Positions 58,348 through 64,000 of a stretch of 64,000 bases of DNA are shown here, one piece after another. The notes beneath the pieces are model-generated. The model did not search any database, was not told the DNA's origin, and saw only the letters and a program-made list of their open reading frames with translations. Made by a program: the position numbers and the translations under genes. How positions within the stretch are numbered: position 1 is the stretch's first letter; each line of letters begins with the position of its first letter. Source of the stretch: Ligula intestinalis (lineage: Eukaryota; Platyhelminthes; Cestoda; Diphyllobothriidea; Diphyllobothriidae); assembly GCA_036362985.1 (NCBI GenBank), contig JAYGXS010000007.1, positions 16,899,364 to 16,963,363 on the forward strand, in the 5' to 3' direction.

Positions 58348-58721
58348 TCAAAACGTTGCTAGTGTAGTAGTCCCTCTGACACTAGCGCCAGGATGCTGTT
58401 CACCGGAATCTCCTTCTACAAATGAAACAGTCTGTCCTTCATCTTGCTTCTCCCTTCTCGTTACATTCGTGGATTCTTCATTCCCTGGAGTCATGTCGCT
58501 CAACCACAATCACGCCAAAAGATAACAGAGGAATGGTGAAATATTTGTCTATTAAATTTATCGTAGTAGATACTCAGGGGTAAGACTATAGTAAAATCTG
58601 GGTTGATTGTTTTTCACAGGGCTTCAATCGATACGGTCTCCTCTCCTATCCAAGTCCTGGTTTTGTTTACCGAAGGTTCTCTGGTCAGCTTCGCCGTCGT
58701 TCTGCCTTTCTCGCACGTTCA
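58348..58721 (-). other. exon-like acidic coding segments, product unknown
   Basis: Two minus-strand stretches read like disordered, charged protein. 58,721-58,671 has NVRERQNDGEADQRTF between TTTTGGAG and a TCG|GTAAAC donor. 58,494-58,348 has MTPGNEESTNVTRREKQDEG, then QTVSFVEGDSGEQHPGASVR, ending TGA. The phases do not join directly. Their composition differs from the AT-rich surroundings. They may be exons of the same minus-strand gene as 61,534-61,633. Confidence 0.28.
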
Positions 58722-58759
58722 CTCCAAAATTGAAATTGTCACCGGAAACAGAAGAACAA

Positions 58760-61500
58760 ACGTTAAGTCAGTTTAAAGAATAAAAGTTGATTAAAACAAA
58801 ATATAGGCATTTTGTCTCGTTACACTAGTATCGAGCGCTAATGACCTCATTGTTTTAATTCGGACAAACAAAGAGGGGTAAAATCGGATCGTAATAAAAA
58901 TACTAGGTCAGCCAATGTTTGCTTAAGAAATATAAGTGTGAATTGAGAGCGGATAAAATGGCGGCTCAGTTTCCAATATCCAGGAAAGGAGGTCTTAGTA
59001 AAAGACATTAGCACACGTACTCACATCAGTCCTGGCCAAACTGCCCATAATATATAGCAGCACATTTAAGTATGAGTGAAACATCTTCTTAGTACACGTG
59101 AGTACTGATTTTGGACAAAATTATCAGGAGCACGCAACTGTCAGACTGTTTTGATGTATGGCCGCATAGTGGCCAATTGTGGCAAGAATAGCCACACTGG
59201 ATGACTGCCGCGCCCAATGTAGATGACAAGCGCAAGCATACAGATCAACCGTCGATTCCGACTATGTCTATCCAAGGTGTGGTGTTACAGAGAGGATGAC
59301 ATACACGTGTTAATTAGTTTTACTTGATAGTGTACTTGTGCTGCAGCTATCGCATTCTCTCCTCCCTTTACCCGCCTTAACCCGGTGTCATGACAGAGTC
59401 AACAAGACCGGATGCGGGATCGGACGCAGGTGGCCGGAACTGCCTAGTGCGATTTAGATCCCAGAGAGTGGGAATGACGTAAGGGCCAAGGGTGGTTGGT
59501 GTGGCGTAAGCCTGTACCTAAGTGAACCACCAGCGCCCCTTCGCAAAGTTCGGCATTGATTATGGGAGTGCAACCTGAATAACGCTTGCAAAACCCTAAT
59601 CGGTCACCATTTTGGTCCTATAATTATTCCTCACGCATATCATTTATGCATATTAATTTCTTAATCAGGGTTTTCGATAGATTAAACATTAGTGACCGCT
59701 GTCATAAAATGTTAACCAAAATTATTAAGTACATTTAAGATTCTGGAAGATTACTCAAGTGGAGATTTAATATCGATTATCGGGTGACACAATCTCATGA
59801 TGTTTTGGACTTGCCAAAATACAAATTTTTGAATTCATGCCCTTTCCATGCTCGAAAAAAGCCTCACTCATTAAAAATAACTACAGTAACTACTTACAGT
59901 AGGTTACCTAACTCATAAGATTCAACCTCCCTGTAAATCAAGCGCAGCCCGAAGTACGGCCTCCAAAGTCTGACAGTAACAAAGTAATGGTCGATCTTCA
60001 TAATAGGGCATATTGTGATTTATTAAGGAAACTAAAATTTTATAGAAATACGATCTTTTTAGCAAACTAAAAAATTCTGAAAAAGTGTAAATCGAGTGCA
60101 CTAGATAAACTTACATTTTACATGTAGAGGAAGCACGTTCATGCAAAACCACTGAGTAAATAAAGCAGCACAAGTAAAAACGTTGGAAAATAACCGTTTT
60201 GTAAAGTTTTCGAGTACATATGCTTACATATTACGTGTAATATAATGTATGGTTGGTACCGAACAGCCCACATTTCTGGTACGTATTCTAACACGTTTTA
60301 ACGAGAAATTCTCGTTGTTTCTTTCGTTTTGATATCACATGAGTTACGTTGGACTAAGTCAACCAAGTTTTCGCTTGACATGGCCCATTTGGAGATCACA
60401 GAAGTAATATATTTTGTAAGCTCACGTGCGGACATGCAGGTCAGTTACTAATAAATTCAAATGGAATTATGAGGTGTATTTGTAAACGTACTATATTTAG
60501 TACACTAAGAGTAATTGCCTTTCACCACATTTTTAGTAATTATATTGAAATTTAGATTGCGAAAAGGTTTCGGTCTTTCTTGAAATGCTAATTAAGATGT
60601 TACGATTTCACTGGTTTCAGACGATTGACCACAAATAATTATTGTATTCTATATGCTTACCAAAACCTTCAAAATAAGATATATCTTAAAGGCATTCACC
60701 GAAATAACGAGCTTTTAAATTTTTTCTCATGCAGCTGTCTGTGTGTGTCATGGTTTCAGAACCACCATAACATGTCAACTCATTACCGAAAAAAATGAAA
60801 AATCACAACAAAATTCGCAAATAAATATGCCTAAGGCTGTTTAAGAAAATTTATACAGCAAGTTGTCGCTAGCAAAACAGCTTTAGTTATATATTTTGAC
60901 GTCGAATTTCTGCGTACTTTATATTTTTGAAGACTCAAGCCAGAATAGAATGGAAAATGTTGACTAATTGATTGATTTACCTAAAACGTATGGACATATC
61001 TTATGTTGTAAATAAAAGAGCTAACTTTTCTTTTCAAATCGGAATAGTTTTCAGTAAATTTGGTTACTTCTAGGCTCACCTCTACACTAACAAATTTGAG
61101 CAGAGTGGCAATAACATCAATAGTGATTTTGGTGAAATTTGTTTCGCAATGTCCCACGATAACTCACTCAAATTTGTGTTGTGTTAACTGTCTTCAACTT
61201 TGTATTGACTCTATAATCAACTTAGTTACTCAGTATTAATACAGTCCTCATACATATTCATTGCCTGCAACCCTTCAACTATACAATAAACATGTTAAAT
61301 GGGATAAAGCACGTAACAGCCCTAATAGTTTATTACTCAATTTTAGCAGATTTGCGAAATGGACTTTTCGTAAAGTAATTTCGCTCTTCTTTTCCCAAAA
61401 TAATACGCTATCTCAAAATTGCGCAGACCTCAATTTCATGGCCGCAAAACAAGATATTTCGTTTTCTGAACAAACATAATTACAAATTTCCTGTTCTTCA
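58760..61500. other. AT-rich sequence, one short dispersed repeat
   Basis: 59,545-59,605 belongs to the repeat described at 41,281. A C/T- and G-richer patch at 59,160-59,600 surrounds it. No exon, RNA gene or element is recognised in the rest. Confidence 0.35.
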
Positions 61501-61533
61501 TGAATGTTCTTTTATAGTGCAATATGCACACAC

Positions 61534-61633
61534 AAGAAGTTCCTTTCCACAGCTATTAATAGCGTAGGAAATTCCTCGGACATCAGCAAGCGCTGGATGT
61601 CGCCCATTGCTGCCTCGATTTTCTCCCAGATTA
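61534..61633 (-). CDS. exon candidate, helical, product unknown
   Basis: A 100-nt minus-strand exon candidate between a GTTCAG acceptor (61,634-61,635) and a GTGTGT donor (61,533 downward). It encodes IWEKIEAAMGDIQRLLMSEE and FPTLLIAVERNFL. The pattern (helix, DxQRLLxSExFPxxL) is loosely like the end of an RGS domain, but this is a guess. It is short and its partners are not found. Confidence 0.28.
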
Positions 61634-62379
61634 CTGAACTGAACGGAATTCAATTCTTATGCACAGCATTTTGTGTCTCAAGTCAACCCACTAAAATAAA
61701 TAAACAAACTTAAATGTGTGTTAAATCCCCCAATCCCCATCCTTTCATCAGATATGTAATCTACTGTCAGTCAATTGCAATTATGCCGTTTGTTTTAAAT
61801 ATCCTCATAGACAACATACTCGAAACTAACCTGCATTGTTATCATTTTATAGGCAATTAGGAAATGATTGTTTATATGCATCACAATAGCATCATTTAAA
61901 TTCAAAATTATGCAATATGCCAACAAAATTTCAGCTGAAAATATTTCCTTTAAAATTAGGGAAAGCAAATGCAAAAAGCCATTTAGTCAAATACGAACCA
62001 ATTATTACAACTTTGGAAAAGCAAGTTCAATGATTCAACCTACATAGTTGATGCGTAGATACTTTGATTCAACGGAGATAAAATGTTGATAAAGTAGGTT
62101 GTTATTAATTTTAATGCTTGGTTCCTGTCAAAATATGTGGTTCAGTAGATATGCTATCATTTTACCAAAGGTTCCTTAAAGGCAATTCTGGGGTAGGTAA
62201 TACTATGGTGACATTTATTAAATTATTTTACCAGCAATTTCGTCCTCCTCAGAGTAACACGCGAATAAAGGCTACTCTACAGTTGTACAGCAAATTGTAA
62301 TAGTAAAGGTATTAAAGATTTCACAATGCTCACTCAAACAGCATTGGACTTATCCGTTTTGAAAGGGCATAACGTAGAG

Positions 62380-62381
<2 letters not shown>

Positions 62382-62411
<30 letters not shown>
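62382..62411. repeat. (AT)15 microsatellite
   Basis: A perfect 30-bp AT alternation lying about 70 bp beyond the hammerhead-like motif, at the 3' side of the Penelope-like element. It probably marks the insertion target or the element's 3' junction. Confidence 0.95.
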
Positions 62412-62414
<3 letters not shown>

Positions 62415-62480
62415 GCTTCCCATCCCCCAAAGAAGATGAAGAAGAAAAGGCGCCTTCATGGACCACACTGTATTGGTGCT

Positions 62481-62514
62481 GACGTTTCGAAAACACGCTT
62501 GTTTCCATCATCAG
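62481..62514 (-). ncRNA. hammerhead-ribozyme-like core at the 3' end of the Penelope-like element
   Basis: The minus strand reads CTGATGA (62,514-62,508), a hairpin GGAAAC-AAGCGT-GTTTTC (62,506-62,489) and then GAAAC followed by GTC (62,488-62,481). These are, in order, the conserved CUGANGA box, stem II, the GAAA box and a GUC cleavage triplet with a minimal stem III. Hammerhead motifs with very short stem III are known from PLEs. Stem I pairing around it is weak here, so activity is uncertain. The first UGA of CUGAUGA is also the stop codon of the element's protein. Confidence 0.6.
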
Positions 62515-64000
62515 AATGATAAGGTGATTGTTACTGCTTGCCTTGATTTGGTTTGTCTTGCTGACTGTCTCGTATGATAGGGGTGTGTTACGTGCGCATC
62601 CTGGTCGTCCTGCTGGTCGTTGATTGGATTTGGCCCAATGCGCCGACCCTGGTCATTCTGTTGGTCCTGGATTGGCCTCTGTCTCTCCGTGGGCGACTGC
62701 AGACGACCTCGTGTGACCCCCGTCACTCCCTCGGCTGTTGTAGTCCCCGGTGGATCTGTCTGCACATCGCGCGTGCGCGAGGGGCGACTGCAATCGGTGT
62801 GGTGGCGGCCTCGCGTGTCTCCCATCTGCTGCACGGCTTTTGTAGTCATCGGCGGATCTGTCCGTCCATCGCGCGCGCTCAGCGGGCGTCTGCCATTGGT
62901 CTGCTGACAGTCACCTGCGTCCCCCATCCCTTGCACGACTGATGTAATCACCACTGGGTCTGCATGCCACTCGTGTGCGTCAGGGTGGCTGCTGCGAGAT
63001 CTCCCCTCATAGTCTGGTGGATAGTTTCGTTGTGGCCCGCCGTGATAAGCCCGTTCGCTCGTTTGGGCTCGCCGGTGGGTTGATGATTCATGCCGATCGT
63101 GCGAACTGTGGTTAACTCTTGCCCCCTGCTGCAGTCGTGGCTGCCATTGATGAAGCTGTAAATCGCTCATTGGCGTGGTGGGCCTCGGCTGGATCGATTG
63201 AAGTCTGGTACGCAGGGCCTGATAGGCTGAATTTAAGTCAATATTTCTATTGATTGTGTCTACGGAGGACCAACTTTCGAGCACCAGTCTGGCCATTTTG
63301 TCGTTGGATCGGCCGATGACTTCGGCGTTTTCGAAAGCGAATTTGTGCTTCTCCCGTTTCATGTGGCCATATACCAGTGACAGTCTGTCCTCGCAGTTGA
63401 CTGCCAGCTGGTGCTCGTGTAGTCTTGTACAGAGGCGTTTTCCCATTTCACCAATATACCTTGCACTGCAATTTTGGCAAGGTATGCTGTAGACCACTGC
63501 TGATTGTTCCGTTGTCGGCAGCGGGTCTTTGGGTCGCATTATCTGCTGTCGGATAGTCGAATCCAGTTTGTGGGCAACCCAATTCCAAAAGGATTCAGGA
63601 TTCGAGCTGTCGCCTCCGAAACATTCCTTACATAGGGGATCGCGAGCCAAAACTTCGGTTTTTCGTCGTTTGGCCGCTGTCGGGTGGGTTTTCGTCGGCA
63701 TTTACGCAGGAAGGACCGTGGATAAGCATTGGCTGAGAACAGGGAGTGTAAATAGTTTGCCTCCTCCTTTCTCCCGTCCTCATCGCTACAGTGTGTTTGA
63801 ACCCGTTGAAATAGAGCTCTGACACAACTGCGTTTGTGACAAATGGGGTGGTTACTTCTGAATTGTAGGATGCGTCTGGTGTTTGTTGACTTGCGGTATA
63901 CCGTAGTTCGTATCCTTCCCTCGGAAGTCCTCGTAACTTGCACATCCAAGAAGGGCAACTGGTTGTTGCTTTCTTCTTCCATCGTAAACTGAATATCGGG
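62511..64000 (-). CDS. Penelope-like protein: RT C-terminus, GIY-YIG endonuclease and long repetitive tail; one frameshift
   Basis: The element enters at the right edge. The first part (64,000 to about 63,580) is the end of the RT: NNQLPFLDVQVTRTSEGRIR, TTVYRKSTNTRRILQF, RSNHPICHKRSCVRALFQRV. A 1-bp change in a GGG/TT context near 63,575-63,585 moves to the second frame, which is open for 396 codons. It gives TIRQQIMRPKDPLPTTEQSA, then the nuclease AVVYSIPCQNCSARYIGEMG (GIY and YIG strands, paired Cys), KRLCTRLHEHQLAV (catalytic Arg, His), a KREKHKFAFENAEVIG strand and ARLVLESW (catalytic Glu), then NRNIDLN. The last 210 or so residues are Gln/Arg/Gly/Thr-rich with about 35-residue repeats. 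GC content is clearly above the surroundings, as expected for a recent insertion. Apart from the frameshift no defect is seen. Confidence 0.9.

Noticed and set aside
62574..62942. Plus-strand frames of 95-122 codons
   Set aside because: Antisense shadows of the GC-rich repetitive tail of the Penelope-like protein.
1..64000. CRISPR array, prophage, bacterial defence island or operon
   Set aside because: No regularly spaced short direct repeats, no ribosome-binding sites or gene clusters; the sequence is eukaryotic in character.

Overview
The window looks like nuclear DNA of a flatworm, most probably a diphyllobothriidean tapeworm of the Spirometra/Schistocephalus/Diphyllobothrium type. This is an inference. 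The supporting observations are: no long genes; split exons with very short introns (one of 38 nt); large intron-like spaces packed with decayed retroelements; and a LINE reverse transcriptase of a kind I remember from those tapeworms. There is one 100-N assembly gap (52,893-52,992). No bacterial operon, rRNA gene, functional tRNA gene or CRISPR array is visible.

Retroelements dominate. Penelope-like elements (PLEs: reverse transcriptase plus GIY-YIG endonuclease) occur at 1-1,457 (-), 17.8-18.0 kb (+), 21.1-21.7 kb (terminal-repeat pieces, head to head), 26.4-28.4 kb (one copy with its 5' part inverted), 41.9-42.2 kb (-), 50.7-50.9 kb (-) and 62.5-64.0 kb (-). The last is nearly intact and has a hammerhead-like RNA motif overlapping its stop codon. 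Chicken-repeat-1 (CR1)-like LINE pieces lie at 15.7-16.2, 19.9-20.5 (-), 22.9-23.6, 35.0-37.9 and 42.5-45.0 kb. A second LINE family, whose protein ends in C2H2-like zinc fingers, lies at 12.2-14.8 kb and, more decayed, at 39.9-41.0 kb. tRNA-derived SINE-like sequence repeatedly forms head-to-head palindromes (11.4-11.9, 15.2-15.6, 18.0-18.3, 29.5-29.8 kb). Two foldback elements without proteins sit at 33.87-34.32 kb and 35,361-35,460.

Host coding sequence is sparse and on the minus strand. The best case is a MORN-repeat gene (exons 34,909-34,577, probably continuing to 31,616). A second case is a set of exons resembling fibrous sheath-interacting protein 1 (FSIP1), at 29.0-28.7 kb and 6.28-6.12 kb, with a possible middle exon at 18.9-18.6 kb. 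Together they suggest two cilium/sperm-type genes transcribed leftward with retroelement-filled introns. Short exon-like pieces at 58.3-58.7 and 61.5-61.6 kb may belong to another minus-strand gene.

The 49.8-54.4 kb interval is structurally odd. It has an inverted repeat, a 1.37-kb duplication offset by exactly 2,100 bp, a 309-bp tandem repeat and the assembly gap. Part of it may be two haplotypes assembled in series. The rest of the window (3.7-5.1, 6.5-8.6, 9.2-11.4, 24.8-26.3, 45.4-49.8 and 54.4-62.3 kb) is AT-rich sequence in which I recognise little.
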